Positions 47,601 through 60,914 of a stretch of DNA of 64,000 bases are shown one piece after another; positions within the stretch are counted from its first letter, which is position 1, and every line of letters starts with the position of its first letter. The notes under the pieces were generated by a model that saw only the letters and a list, made by a program, of their open reading frames with translations, was not told the origin of the DNA and did no database searches. The stretch is from Holothuria scabra. Taxonomy: Eukaryota; Echinodermata; Holothuroidea; Aspidochirotida; Holothuriidae. The position numbers were made by a program, and so were the translations under genes. The stretch is from NCBI GenBank assembly GCA_037179385.1, contig CM074179.1, forward strand, positions 2,232,001-2,296,000, read 5' to 3'.

Positions 47601-48963
47601 ATATCATTGGAATCTTACTATTAGTATTTTACTGAAGAGTATTTAGTGTGTAAACATAGAGAACTACGTTCTTTTCATTTTTATTGAAAATTTGAGCCTG
47701 ATACATCTAACCTAAGGGAGCTTTTAAGCATCACTGGAATTTCATTTTTTTTAATTTTTCCCTCATGTGTAGGAACTGCTTGGAACTTGTGCCCCTAATG
47801 CTACCACAAAAACTTTACAAGGTAGAGCTTCCATGTCACTAAAAAACTTGTGTCTTGCTGATTGTGTTTTCTTTGAAACAATCATGAACACAATATTGTA
47901 TGATACAGACTTCAAATTCAGTGCTACTGATTATTTGCAATACATGTCATACTTCAGAATTTCCACCAATAACAATCTTATATACTGCCCTCCCTTTCAA
48001 AAGACAGCTTCCCCATTTCTGACTTGTCTGAAGATAATGTTTTGAACTCATTTCTCATAGGATAATACTGTACAAAATGTTCTACTGTGAGCCTGTGAGG
48101 GTCAAGTTTTATAAACAACCCAATGTTGTTGTGAAACAACTAGTGCAAGATATGTATGGAAGTTTTTACTCTTCCAGAAAAGTGCCTCTGTCCTGTAGTT
48201 TGCAAAAAATTTCAATAGAGGAAGGCCAAGATTTTGTCAGGGCAGAGTATTGGGGAGTAACATGAGGAGGGGTCTATGGGAAGGGGACCTCTCTGAAGAA
48301 AAAAAAAAATTCCTAGGTGTCCAGATGCAGTATGATGCAATGTTTGTGCATCAAACAGAGTAAAATTTAGAGTAACCTCTTTTCAAATTTTTTCCATTTT
48401 TTCTTTTTTAAAAGCTTGGACAATCAAGGTTTTAAGCCCCCTTTTTCCTCTGCTCACTTAGTGAAGCACCTGTTGTATTGAAACACCCACAGGTCAAGAG
48501 AAGACCTTTTATATAATTTAAGTTTTTCTGGTGAGCATTCAATACTATCTCAAAATGAAAATCAAATAATAGCATACTCTCTTTCTTCAACAATACATTT
48601 TTTTTAACTTTAAACTGTAACAAGATATTGCATAGTAATGAAAAATAAGCTCTTACAAAAACAACATAAGACCTCAAAATTGCAACAAATATATCTTTTG
48701 AAATTATAGTTATCTTCAAAACACTCAGCTTGTGAGTATCATTTTTCCCTGAACACGAATCTTTTGTCAAAACAGGAAGAGGGTGGAAGGATATTTTTCC
48801 TTCCAATTTAACTGTCAGGTTGTTTCAAATGTGATTAAGAAATTAATCAATCCTCTGTTTGGAAAGCATTTATGACAGAGAAGAGAGAAACAAACATTTT
48901 TCCTAATTAGTTGAGGGTGACGCTGATAATTTGATCTTGAGGATTTAAGTTTAGGACTACAAT

Positions 48964-49229
48964 TTAAGGGGCAATGCAGTCACCCCAAACTTAATTGAAC
49001 CAACAGCTGAATTTCACAATTTCCTTCCTTTTTCTTTTCCAAGGGTCTGTTAGGATACTTAAGTACCTAAACATTGCATATTCAATGTAAACCAAGATGT
49101 TTATACTCCTTGTAAATTTCACAACAAAGGAAAAATATTGTAATGTGAATCTCAAGAGCAATTCTTTAACAGGATAGACTACAAAAAAAAAATATTAAAT
49201 TTGGGTATTGAACTACATTTTCTCTTTAA
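48964..49229 (-). mobile_element. MITE family A copy (reverse, diverged)
   Basis: TTAA ends, GGGCAATGCAGTCACCCC near the left terminus, and the inner blocks CATATTCAATGTAAACCAAG and CTCAAGAGCAATTC. It is diverged from the other copies. Confidence 0.6.
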
Positions 49230-50619
49230 CTGTCAACACGAGAGGCAAATAAAGGATTATAATTTAGAAAGGTATGGGAAGATATCCCTTGTGGGACTGC
49301 AATGCAACAAAATGTTTCGTATGACTGGTGATGCTTCTGAAGAAGAACATCCAATTGGCAGATTGGGAGCACACTGCCCCCAAGAAGGTAATAAAGGCTC
49401 TGATATGTTACCCTTGTGACATGTGGATGAGTAGCACATGACTGCATCAATAACAATGTAAAGGTATAAATCAAAAATTTATTTGGGAATATGTATAGTA
49501 TATAGACTTGAAAAAAGGCCCTATAACAAAATCAATTTAGAGACAATATTCAAACCCATTTTCCAGACAAATATCTATCACATACAGTGCATATCTGTCC
49601 AAATCCTCTGTCTGCCTCACCCCCCCCCCCTCCCCAAACAAAAAAAAGGCATGTTCCAGCTTCTTGCACTCAACTACTGCCTCAGTGAGCTTAAAATTTA
49701 AACAGTGAGTAATCAAGATGAGTTAATGAAAAAGAGGCTTCAAAGGAAGGCTTTACAGAATATCTACGTATAGCACAATGACATAATATTAGTGTAATGC
49801 CAATACTGTGGATTTAATATTTAACACATGACTGTATCTGAGGGTAACTGACAAAACATGTACTTCCACGTCCCTGTCTGTAAAATTCCAACACCTTCTT
49901 ACATCAGATTACTTTTTCACAAGCTTTAATCTGCTGCACACTAAACATCCTCACTTCCAAAATTGTTCCGAGACCTCTGGAAGTTATGTAGCATATTATG
50001 CCATGCCTGTCACAATGTTGCAAGAATTCAGTAGCATATAAATTTAATGAGCACAGATGGGCACTTATTACATAGAGGATGCTTTAATTCTGATGAAAAA
50101 TTACACTTCATTAAAAACAGGAACAGACTTGGGGAACCTTTGACTCAACGAGGCATAAAAAAGGGCTTTCTCTCAAAGATAGTTGCCATGGATACAAAAT
50201 GAGTGACAACTTTCATACATGTATTCTGCTATGTGTATTTCCAGTACTTTATCTTCACAAGGAAGTTGGCCTCTTATTTTTGTAAGCCCAATCTTGTGAG
50301 ACACTTAAGTATACTTTCAGTTTAAGAGTAAATTGGTAAATATGAGGAAAACTATACTCTTTTGTTGCACTTGAGCTAAAGTACTTGCTACACAATCTTA
50401 TACATTATAAAAATGTTCTTCATTTATTCCTTAACTTGCAGTCGAAGTGTGGTACACTGGGGACTCTGACTTTGAAGGTCTGGGGGTCTGATTCCCTCGA
50501 AGGGTCATACCAAAGTCTTAAACAGGGCTGAAAAAGTTGAGGGCCACAAAGGCCATGGAAAGGAAATTCAGCCTCTGTGCCCTTCTTGTGAGATTACATT
50601 ATGGTCAGTACAAAATAGC

Positions 50620-50747
50620 AGTCACACACGAAATGTGCTGCAAACTGATGAAGATATGGCCTATTAAAGCTTGTTTGGCCTTGGTGCCCTCTCAGTCACA
50701 CACGAACTGCGCTGCAAACTGATGAAGAAATGGCCTATTAAAGCTTG
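50620..50747. repeat. 54-bp tandem duplication at 74-bp spacing
   Basis: AGTCACACACGAA...ATGGCCTATTAAAGCTTG occurs at 50620-50673 and 50694-50747 with only a few differences, indicating a local duplication. Confidence 0.85.
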
Positions 50748-50869
50748 CCCTGCTGGAACCTTCATTCTAGCCCTGCTTAAAGATAGATCCTATAATTAAA
50801 ACTGTTGTGTGTGATGCTCTACATACGCAATCGAGTAAGGAGTGTTAAGTGACTTGTAGGTAGCAATTA

Positions 50870-51045
50870 ATCAACTACATGAATTTGAAACCCTCATATT
50901 CAGTGAATTGAATGAATCAATACACAATTTAGTGTATATCCATCCATGATATTGGCATATAGGCAAGGAAACTGAATGATTAAAAGGTGATAGACACCAG
51001 TTATGGCCGACTGAAATCAGACCATCACCTGCTGTCCAAATTCGT
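50870..51045 (-). repeat. Dispersed repeat R3, copy 2 (reverse)
   Basis: TGAATTTGAAACCCTCATAT, ATCCATCCATGATATTGG, ACCAGTTATGGCCGACTGAA and ATCAGACCATCACC are the reverse counterpart of the copy at 33465-33640. Confidence 0.6.
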
Positions 51046-53544
51046 CTATATTGACCCTATCTATATCTAAGACTCACTTTGAAGATAATTACCAATTTAT
51101 CTCCTCTGTACATTACCATGGCAACATACCAAAGCAATTCTCACAAATTATCAACAAACATAAAAGTTTAAAATATTTAATGATTGATCAACATACTTGT
51201 ATAGGCCATGTCCACCTGCGTACAGTCACAAAGCTCAGAATCGCCACTATGATGAAGACTGACACACATACAATATCCAATTCATAACTGGCTATCATAG
51301 TTACGCCTTACTTTGTGATATGCCCAAAAGATATAAAAAATCCACACTTCTAGCACAATTAATTTCCACAAAACTCCCTAAACTTATATCTCCAGATTTC
51401 CAGCATCCTATAGTATACCAAGATAAGTGCTGTTCTCAAAAACATCCTATGGGCAGCAAACAGTACAGTATGCAGCAAAATTTTTACCCCACTGGCTACA
51501 GGTATAGAGTGCACATTAAAACTGCAATCTCTTTCTACAAGCTTGCGTTATCATTTTGTGGTAAGTAGTTGTTAGTGTTTGAATTTTGATCTCACAAAAA
51601 CCTAACTATCCAACATAATGTGTATGTAAGATATTTATGACTCACAAAATACTTGACATCCTTGAAAGCCAGTTTGAGAGCAAAGGTCTAAATTTAATTA
51701 AAGAACTATATAACCATTACATAAACATTTTGCTTTAATATTTGAAAAGAATTGAAGTAAAAATTGATAAATATAAGTCACCAATAAAGGACTCTGGGAC
51801 TTCTTTTGGATAAAAGTCATAAATCAAGGAATTTTCTTCCAATTTGACATTTTACATTAACTTGATTACTGTCTGGTGTTTTTGTTGTAAAAATTTATAC
51901 TACAAACAATTGCAAAACAACCTGTCATCTTTGCTGACAACAGATAACCCAAACTCATGCAGCCTACCTGCACATGCACACAGCACATGTCCTGAACTGG
52001 ATTTGCACTCTTATGATTTCCTGATATTTTTTCACTTAGGAATAAATTATTCTCTTGAATTGAATTGAGAAGTGAAGGGAAAACATTATCCTGTTAAAGT
52101 TAAACAAAAAGTACAATGACTCCAACTTTTGGTTATGCTGTACATAGTAAACTTTGTACAGTGTACATGAATACCACAGGTTCTAATCATGCCATACTCG
52201 TCAACAGACGTTGCATTGAAATGACACGACATCACTCACTTCAAATCAATGCTGTGGGGACTGTGATTTTTGTACACATAGATCTATGAGGATTTCAAGC
52301 TCATCTAAATTCATTGTAGCCTTATGAAACAGCACAGCTACCACAACCAATAATTTTTTGAGAAGTGTGATTTATATTTTGCACACCTGGCTTGCATCAA
52401 CTTTCCAGGGCTGTGATATCACTCACCCTCTCACCCCCTCACCCCCCGCTCCCTCCCTTCTCTTAGGTAGGTCTCTCCCAATTTGCAACATGTCCAAACA
52501 TACAAACTATTTTTTGAGCATATCAGCTTATCAGTGTCTCCGTAATGAAACGAACCCAAGTATCTCTTTGTCTGTGTGTATGACTCAGTAACCACGCAGA
52601 CAGACATGTGATTGCTCTTAATGGACTCGCAACCTCTCCTATCCAATCCATCCATCTATATCTAAGTGGTATGTATACAACAGCTCCCAGGCAAAAAAGA
52701 AACACAATCCACACTTCCACATTTTCTTTAACTAATTAAACCTCTCTAAATTTCAACACGTGGAAAGAAAAGGCAGAAGGGAATGGGTTCGACTTATCAG
52801 ACTCTAGCATGTATGAGTGTAAACATGCCAATGGACTTCCAATTCTCATTTAACATAATTAGATCATATGGAATGTCTATTTTGGCAAATATTTTAATAC
52901 AGTATGATTAAGAGTCTTGGAGGTTTCTGAGACACAGTGAGTCATATTCATAAATCATCACGATACAGAAAGTTACCCTTAGAAAATATTTGGGAAACCC
53001 GGCTAAGAGGTTTTGACAGCCAGGAGTCTTTGTCTGCTCCGTGAAATGAAATGCAAAATGCAAGGCTGGGGAAGTTGCACCTTTCACATGCATGGCTAGA
53101 CAAGTGAGGAAGTAATTTTCACCAAATATTGGCTGAGAGACTACAACATAGGAATGGTTGATATGATATTTACTAAAGTTCATGAAATAAATATAGTAGA
53201 TACATCAGGCTGGGTAAAGGCATTGAAGTTGCAGACATGATTTCAATGTTTAACTTAAAAATAGGGCATTTTGATTCACATACAATATGCTGAGCTACCT
53301 TTGTGATGCACTACAAAATATAATAGAATATTATTTAAAGCCAAGAGATAGCTGGTTAAACAACTTGGTAAACAAAGGAGTCGGACTTCATGCAAGCTGC
53401 ATGCATTAGATGGGCATGGTGTCAATTTGCTCTTTAATAGACCAAAAATAGGATAAAAGCATCATAAGGATCAAAATCTTTCACTCCTTTGGTGTTAGTT
53501 AACAATAAATGTATACTGTAGCATTCCTCTCATTTGAATTGTAT

Positions 53545-53630
53545 TATAATAATAATAATAATACATTGAATATAGCACCAAATCAGAACAATAGTGTAGC
53601 TGCTCTAGGCGCTTGACAAAAAATAAAATC
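53545..53630 (-). repeat. Repeat fragment ending in an (AAT)n tract
   Basis: An AAT microsatellite is followed by ACATTGAATATAGCACCAAA, TAGCTGCTCTAGGCGCTTGA. A reverse-oriented relative (CAAGCACCCAGAGCAGCTAC ... ATTATTATTAATAG) lies at 55258-55318. It looks like the 3' tail of a retroelement with an (ATT)n end. Confidence 0.5.
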
Positions 53631-54080
53631 AAACAACAAATTCATTTCGAATTTTCATGGAGTCAATCAAGTTAAAATGCCCCACCCAATCCCCTTCTTC
53701 TTCCTAGCCCCCTTTTTTCTCCCTAAACCCTTCCTTCCTCTATCTGAAACACATATTCCAGCATGGTTTTTCCAATAGCTACTGAGCCTACAAGTACAAT
53801 GTGCTGAATGGAAAACAACATTCTACAGTTATACATTCTACAATGTCGCCATCTATTTTTGAATATTAATAAAAATACAATATTTTTAAAAACACTCATT
53901 TGTAATTTCGGGGTTTCTTGTTCTTTTCACTGCAGCTAAAAATTAAAAAAAAAACAGCCCTCGACCCTAACTTATTTTGAAGCAACAGTCAGACCCTACA
54001 GGTTTCTTATTTTGCTGTCAACTATATTAATATTGACATTATTACAGGGTATATTCAAGGCAAACTAATGATTTACTTCT

Positions 54081-54670
54081 GAAAGACAGTCAATTTCACT
54101 CACCTCAAACTACAGTTTCTGTAGTACTCTACAGAAATTCTCAATTAAATGTAAAGAGCAGTTCCCCCAGACTTATCTTGAAGAAAAATCTAAATAACAC
54201 AATTTTCATCTTATTTCTCTTCAAAGTGTCTTTCACTACATTTTATGACTTTACTATTGCATATTCAAGGTAAACCAAGCAGTTATTTCTGGTAAATTTC
54301 ACATTTGAAGAGAAAAAAACATTGTCACATGACTCCCAACAGCCAATCATAAAACTGGACAGTTTACTACACTTCTTCAATTTGGGATGACTGCTCCTGC
54401 CCTTTAACACAGCTCTTTGATTGACAGCAAATTCAAAAATGCTGAGTACTGTAGCTCATATCTGACAGCATGCATGTAGTGCACTGCGAGTGTTCTGGTT
54501 ATATATTGGGTCTTGTATACTCACCCGAAAGCAGTGACATCATTAAAATGATATTGTGTCTGGTAAAGGGCAAGTTTAAGACAGTTGTGGGAGGGGCTTA
54601 AGTGAGCAGGTAGGGAGAATTGGGACTGACTATAGGATTTGGCTCCTAAATTTCATAATTTTGTTAGCAA
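54081..54670. mobile_element. MITE family B copy, interrupted by a family A element
   Basis: Family B sequence (CAAACTACAG ... CTACAGAAATTCTCAATT) breaks at about 54145 and resumes at 54408 with CACAGCTCTTTGATTG, which is contiguous in other B copies. It continues to GTGGGAGGGGCTTAAG and AGAATTGGGACTG near 54620. The left boundary is approximate. Confidence 0.65.
54145..54407 (-). mobile_element. MITE family A copy nested in family B
   Basis: Reverse-oriented family A, ending GGGATGACTGCTCCTGCCC then TTTAA, with GCATATTCAAGGTAAACCAA and GTCACATGACTCCCAACAGC inside. TTAA occurs at both borders (54145-54148, 54404-54407). Confidence 0.75.
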
Positions 54671-56000
54671 AATACTGTTATAGATTGTCAAGAGCCAATC
54701 ACGAAACATGACAAACAATTACACTACTAATATTATAAATTTCTAATCCAAGTAGGGGTGCCTATATTTCCCCTTCTGATATGATTTGGTGGTAAGAAGC
54801 TTGGAGCGCTGGAAAAGGGGCTCCAAACAAAAAAATAAGTTGGGCTCTTCTTTCAATTCCTGTTACATTAAGTTATTTTATAAGTCACAGAATTACATTA
54901 TGATCCAAGGGACAAAAGTGAAATAAGACAAATTAAGTCACTAAACCTTTCAGATTATTAATTAATTCCAAGAAACATTACATGCCTGAGATTACAGACA
55001 AATCTGCAATGACCACTCATTTACCATTGAACACAGACGTCTAGCATGACTGCACTGCGTTTTTGTTTCGTCCATGCATGCATACTATGGAGATACCTGA
55101 GGGAAATTCCTTATTGTGGCCCATATTCTATCTTTCACTTTTTGTTCCTACATAAAACAAGAAAGTGACATCAGTTTCAGCAAGCTGTTAGGTTACTTCT
55201 TCCATCGTTTGAACAGTTGATAAATTCTGTCAAATACCATGCATGTTTGAAATTTTTGTCAAGCACCCAGAGCAGCTACACTTTTGTTTAAGTTCAATGT
55301 ATTATTATTAATAGTTTATTATGCAACAGACAAGCCTTACATTGTTGAGGCGTGCCAACTGTGTGGAGGGCACACTGTAGCTCACCTCAAATCACTGTGA
55401 GCAGTGTGATTTTTGCACAACTACATCAAGATTTGGAGCTCATATACATCTAATAAAGTTTAATAAAACAGCACACCAACCACACTTAGTGCTGAATTTT
55501 CCAAAAAGAGTAATTTGTAGCACATCTAGAAAATCTAAAACTCAAGGCCTGATTAGAATGCCTTAATTTGCTGCAAGACAAGTTAAAAAGCTAAGGATCT
55601 CAGGCACAGTTACAGGTACATAAATAACTATGTAGGGGGGAGGTGACAATATGTGTATATTTTACTGTTTATATGTTTCTCCCAATACTCAAACCTATTT
55701 TGTGCCATGTAAGGATACTATTTTGTCAGTTGGTTACATTTCAGGTGGAGTTGCAACCAGAAAGACATTGTTAGCAGGGCCCCCAAAAATGCAGATGTAC
55801 TAAAATCTCCTAGCATTTAGTGACATGTTGCACCAAACTTGATGGAATAGTTAGTGTAAATAATGTGGCAGTACCTCTGTATTTTAAGTGCAATCCAGGG
55901 AAGGCCGTTATCTAACATTGGACATTAACTACAGAAAACCAGTGACTGATTTGCACATTATGCTCAGTCAAGTAGGTTGGAGCAATTGGGCTGACTTGCA

Positions 56001-56463
56001 GTTGGGAAGTCTGGAATATTGACTCTGGGCCAAATCAAACTAACTTCACTTTAAAAGTGGAACCTACTGCCATTGTGCTTGGTGCTCAGCATAAGCAATG
56101 GAGTAGGGAAAACAAAATAATGAACCACAACTGGAAAAAGGGCTGTGGTCAGCCCAACTCCAAACCATTTGGTTAGAACCTAAGCCATAAAGCTCCATCT
56201 AACTTTACTAAACCAAAGCTTGATCACTATATCATCAAACCAATAATTAGTGTTACAATTTTATTTTATCCAGTGAGCAATAGAGTTGTTGTTTCCAAAT
56301 GGTGGAGCTGGGCTTACCACAGCCCTTTTTGAAGTTGTGGTTCATTATTTTGTTTTCCCTACTCCATTGCTAAAGCTGGGCACTAAGCACAATAGCAATA
56401 GGTTCCACTTTTGAAGTCTTAGTTTAATTGATTTGGCCCAGAGTCAACATTCCAGACTTCCCT
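56001..56463. repeat. Head-to-head S1 copies forming a long inverted repeat
   Basis: A reverse S1 copy (56001-56167) and a forward S1 copy (56297-56463) face each other across about 129 bp. They share GGAACCTACTGCC/GGTTCCACTT, the CAATGGAGTAGGG block and GACTCTGGGCCAAATCAA in opposite orientation, so a transcript could fold into a long stem. Confidence 0.75.
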
Positions 56464-57579
56464 GCATGCAGCTACAGTACTGCAGCACATCAACCTTCTT
56501 TTTGTATTTTAACTGCAGAGACTTATTATCTTAGAAACTAATTAGGTTACCATGCAGTTAGCTGGCCTATATTCTACAGGACATACATCTTTGCAAAACT
56601 GCACATGTATGAAAACCAACTAACAACACTGCTTTAAATCTGACACCAATTTTGACCCCATTTTGTAACTTATATTCCAGAACCAATGTTTCCTGCTGCA
56701 CTATAAGCAGCTGGTATAGGCTTCAAGTTTTAGGCCAAACACAGGGATTTATACAGAACAACTGAGGAGGGTCAACTTGTAGGGCCTCTGTTACAAAAAT
56801 GTTGGTTTTTCACAGACCATACATCACTATACACCTTAAGGCAATAGGAGTCAGTCCACCTATATACAGCACACCCTGACTAATTTATTGCCATTCTTTA
56901 GCTAGTCAGTCAATATTTGATTGCTCTAAATGGAATTTATTCAGACAGGGCATTGTCCTCAAGTCTTCTTCCAAGAACCATCCCCCTGATTATCCCATAG
57001 AAAGTCTGTTAAAGCTATTGTAGTGTGAGTAATGTGTGTGGCTAACCACAATGTTCCACATGAATATATACTATAGGATGTGTAGGAAGTGTGTTATGGT
57101 ATGGTAAGCATGCAGTTTGCAGTAAAGGGTCTATAATAACACACAGGAAGTGAGCTTAGCACCATGGTATGCTTCCCAAGATAATTACTAAAAGTGTATA
57201 ATAGGCCAATAAACAATATAGTATGTTATATAGCAGGGTGTGCATAGCACAGCCTATTTTTAACACCGAACTGTATATTAAAAGTCACTCTGAAATGAGA
57301 CATATATCTCAGTCTCCACAATTATCAGGTTCACCTTCACTTTTAAATGTTAATATAATAAGTTGAAGGAGGTAGCATAGTAAATAAACCTATATAGGTA
57401 GTACACCAAAATTATTCTATACCTTGTACATGTACACATACTTCACTATTGCAAAACGGAACTCAATTCTTGTCAATTTTTATTTTTCATTTCATCTTTT
57501 TTTTCCTTTAATTCTTTCGAAAAAAAGGTCTTTTTAACTTTTCAGCCAGTTTTTTGCATTTTATTTTTTCATGGGGAAA

Positions 57580-57815
57580 TACAGTCATCTCAATTTTCAT
57601 TAAGGTAAGATTCAGATGTTGTGTTTCATGATTGTCTCTGGAAAAGTCATGTGACAATATTTTCCTCACTACTTTATAAAATTTAGGAGAGTAACCAATT
57701 GGTTTACCTTGAATATGCCATGCTTATGTCTTCATATATCATGAACATTCTTGGAAGTGAAATAAGAAGAAGTCTGTGAAATCTTTCCAAATATGTTTTA
57801 CTGCTTTTACCCTTC
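57580..57815 (+). mobile_element. MITE family A copy (diverged)
   Basis: Contains AAAGTCATGTGACAATATT and TTGGTTTACCTTGAATATGC in family A order. The ends are degraded. Confidence 0.55.
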
Positions 57816-57864
57816 AAAAAAATTATTTTCACCCCAATCTTTCATTTAACTCTTCCCAGTTTTG

Positions 57865-58500
57865 ATTTTAATAGTGTGATTATAATGATGTACCTAAAAA
57901 AAACTGTCTTGTTTCATTTTTTTTCATTTGAGTATGCTTCTTAAGATAATTACTTTACAGCATTGTTTATAATATGCCAATGTACAATATAGATCTGTTC
58001 TTGTTGTGATTTTAAATAGTGAAATTACAACACCATACCTACAAGAAAAAAAAAAAACTGTCTAGTTTCATTTTTAATTTGAGTAATGTAATTTTTATCA
58101 TGATTTTCAATTTTTTTGACAGTGTGGCCAAAAACTTAGCCTTTTTTCTTTGAAAATATTAGCAATGATGCTAGAACAAAAGCCTGCCTCTCCACCTCCC
58201 CCTCCTTGGATATTTATTTCAACTCCATCAGTACTTCAAACTCTATACATACATAGCAATGACAATAAATGCAGCCATGTACTTCTCTTAACTTTTGACA
58301 AGATGCAGACAGAGACCATCCCCTAGTAGCTAGTTTTACAATGATGCCCAAACAAAAAGTCTGTCTCTCACCATCTAACCAGTGTGTATTTCATCTCCAT
58401 CAGTACTTTAGCCTCTAGTAATGCATACAGAGTGATGACAATAAATGCAGCCTGTACTTTTCACAGTTTATGACAGGATGCAGACAGCAGCCTCCCCATC
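57865..58500. repeat. Diverged tandem duplications
   Basis: Two overlapping signals. AACTGTCTTGTTTCATTTT...TTTGAGTA (about 57870-57940) repeats at 58010-58085. A roughly 165-bp segment with ACTCCATCAGTACTT, GACAATAAATGCAGCC and GATGCAGACAG (about 58159-58325) repeats at 58335-58500. Confidence 0.7.
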
Positions 58501-59139
58501 TATAGTACATTTAAACTGTATACCTGACTGTGATGTATACAGGCCATAAAAAGTGACTGTTAATGAGCACTAAGTGAATCATAGCCCAATCACCTCATCT
58601 GAACACAACACACAAAGACTTACATTATAACAGACAAACAGTGTGCCCCATTGTTGTAATACCTACATTTATTTATATTTTTGGAATGTGTATGACAAAC
58701 ATGAAGTTAAATTTTATGAAAATACACTTTATTATTGTTCAGGAAAGACAAGTTTGGATGGAATTGACCACAAACAATATTTTGCTTATGATTATGATTT
58801 AAGATGCAGGATATGGAACAGTATAGAATGGATAGGGTTGATAACAAGGAAATTGCTCTGTGCTCTGTGAAAAATGATATAATCTGGCAATAAAATATAC
58901 CTGTGCCCACACACAGTCATCATTATATTCAACCTTAAAATTGTCCACAAATTCAGATCATTCAAATTTAATTCTGGAATAAGGTATATGCATGTAAGTT
59001 TCATTTCTTTGGAGATACAGTGTATGCACTGGCAATGCAAATCACAACACCAATGTTGGATTTTATTCCTTAAAAATAAAAAGTTTATACTGCAAATTAA
59101 AATGAAAAAGTTAAGTCCATGGACGTCAGTCTTCCCTCC

Positions 59140-59400
59140 TTAAAGAGCAGGAGCAGTCATCCCAAATTGAAAAAGTGTAAGACTGTCCAGTTTCATGATT
59201 GGCTGTTGGGAGTCATGTGACAATGTTTTTTTCTCTTCAAATGTGAAATTTACCAGAGATAACTGCTTGGTTTACCTTGAATATGCAATAGTAAAGTCAT
59301 AAAATGTAATTAAAAATACTTTGAAGAGAAATAAGATGAAAATTGAGTTATTTATTTTTTTCTTCAAAATGTGTTTGGGGGGACTTCTCATTACCTTTAA
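59140..59400 (+). mobile_element. MITE family A, full-length copy
   Basis: TTAAAGAGCAGGAGCAGTC at the left, TTACCTTTAA at the right, and the same inner blocks as the copy at 35358. The two are similar in length (261 and 262 bp) and very similar in sequence, suggesting fairly recent spread. Confidence 0.78.
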
Positions 59401-59487
59401 GTGACTGCACTTTTGCAAGGAAGACATTCAAATGACCTACCTATCTAAAAACAGGCCATGGAAAAAACTAGATTACCTGGCAATCTG

Positions 59488-59732
59488 GCAATCATTCTTC
59501 TCCCCAAACTATACCACAGTCTACAGAAATTCTTGATTGGCACAGTTCTTTGATGGACATCATTTTCAAAAAATGCAGAGTAGCTCAATAACAGAGCATG
59601 CATGCACTAAGTGTTCTGATTACACACTCACCAGCATATGCCCTGAGGCAATAAACTGGGACTGTGTCTGGATGAGGATGAGTTTTGGAGCTAGAAGAAG
59701 GGTGGGGGAATTGGATTAGTCACTGCCTTTAA
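59488..59732 (+). mobile_element. MITE family B copy, 5'-incomplete
   Basis: Matches family B from CCCCAAACTATACC through GATTGGCACAGTTCTTTGAT to GCCTTTAA at 59725-59732. The left end is missing or eroded. Confidence 0.6.
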
Positions 59733-59747
59733 AGGGAAATATCACGT

Positions 59748-60053
59748 TTAAAGGCAGTCATTCGTCACCCCAAACTACAGTTTCAGTATACATATATATC
59801 AAAACTCTCAATTGGTACAGCTCTTTGATTGGCACCACATTCAAACAATGCATCATAGCTAAATTACACAGCATGGGCACTGAGCGTGTCTTGATTACAC
59901 ATTATGGACTTCTATGGCCACTGGGACAAGCCACAAAGCAATAAACTAGGATTGTGCCTGGTTAAAGATGAGTTTTTAGTTTTGTGGGAGGGGCTAGAAG
60001 TACGTAGGTTAGGAGAATTGGAACTGTTTGGGATGATGAAAATATGCCTTTAA
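59748..60053 (+). mobile_element. MITE family B copy, adjacent to the previous one
   Basis: It begins TTAAAGGCAGTCATTCG only 16 bp after the preceding B copy and ends GCCTTTAA at 60053. Both copies are in the same orientation. Contains TCTCAATTGGTACAGCTC and GTGGGAGGGGCTAGAAG. Confidence 0.7.
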
Positions 60054-60914
60054 AATGCACCAAAATATGCATTTAAAGTAAATAGCTTTAGTCATTTTCA
60101 AATTATTCGGTCTCAACAATAAACCCCAGCAATAGCTTCATCTCCTCAAAATATTTATGTTTAAGAAGACTAATATGGAAATTGCATCTTTCGAAATGTT
60201 TAAAGTTTGGGCACACAAATTATTCTTTGAGCAACAAACAACTGAATTTCTATCTGAGATAAACTTATTTCTTGAAAAGAAGGCTACAATACTGCCTTAT
60301 TTGTAATTATTTACCACTCTTTGCCAATAAATGTTGGTTTTAATAGGTTGAAATTTCCTTGTAAAACAACTGCAATATTTCCCTTTAGAGCAGGAGATTA
60401 TGAGTGGAGGGGTGACATTCTAACAAACTCACCTTCTTTAACTCTGGCACTTTTCTAAATAATCCAACATGTTTAAAAATCTCAGGCACAAAATTTTCAA
60501 GCATACTCGAAAAAGCATGTTGTGACAATGTTCATTTCTTCACACTGCAATGTTAACCAGTCCCCCTCTTTAAATAAATAAGTCTAAATATTTTGAAAGG
60601 GATAAGAACACAAGAATGCCAAATCACCTGACGAATAAGACCTTAAAATATTTGTATGAAAATGCATAGGTTTATTAAAGTCCTTGCTTTTATGAAGCAT
60701 CTATACAGTGCAAGGGCACCAACTGTTACCAAACTATGAGTTTGTTTCCCAAATATTGTTTACTTCGAGATGACTTACTTTTTAATTCCCACAATAAAAC
60801 TTTCATGAACATCAACAGTGTTTTTTCTCTGCTACATAAAGCCATATTTTATATTGAACTCTGGGCTACATATGATATTCTTTTAAGGAAAATGGTTGTT
60901 CAGAGGACAACCAT

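Noticed and set aside
48432..48806. Minus-strand 124-codon open frame
   Set aside because: AT-rich, Leu/Phe/Lys-biased, no recognisable motif or neighbouring exon.
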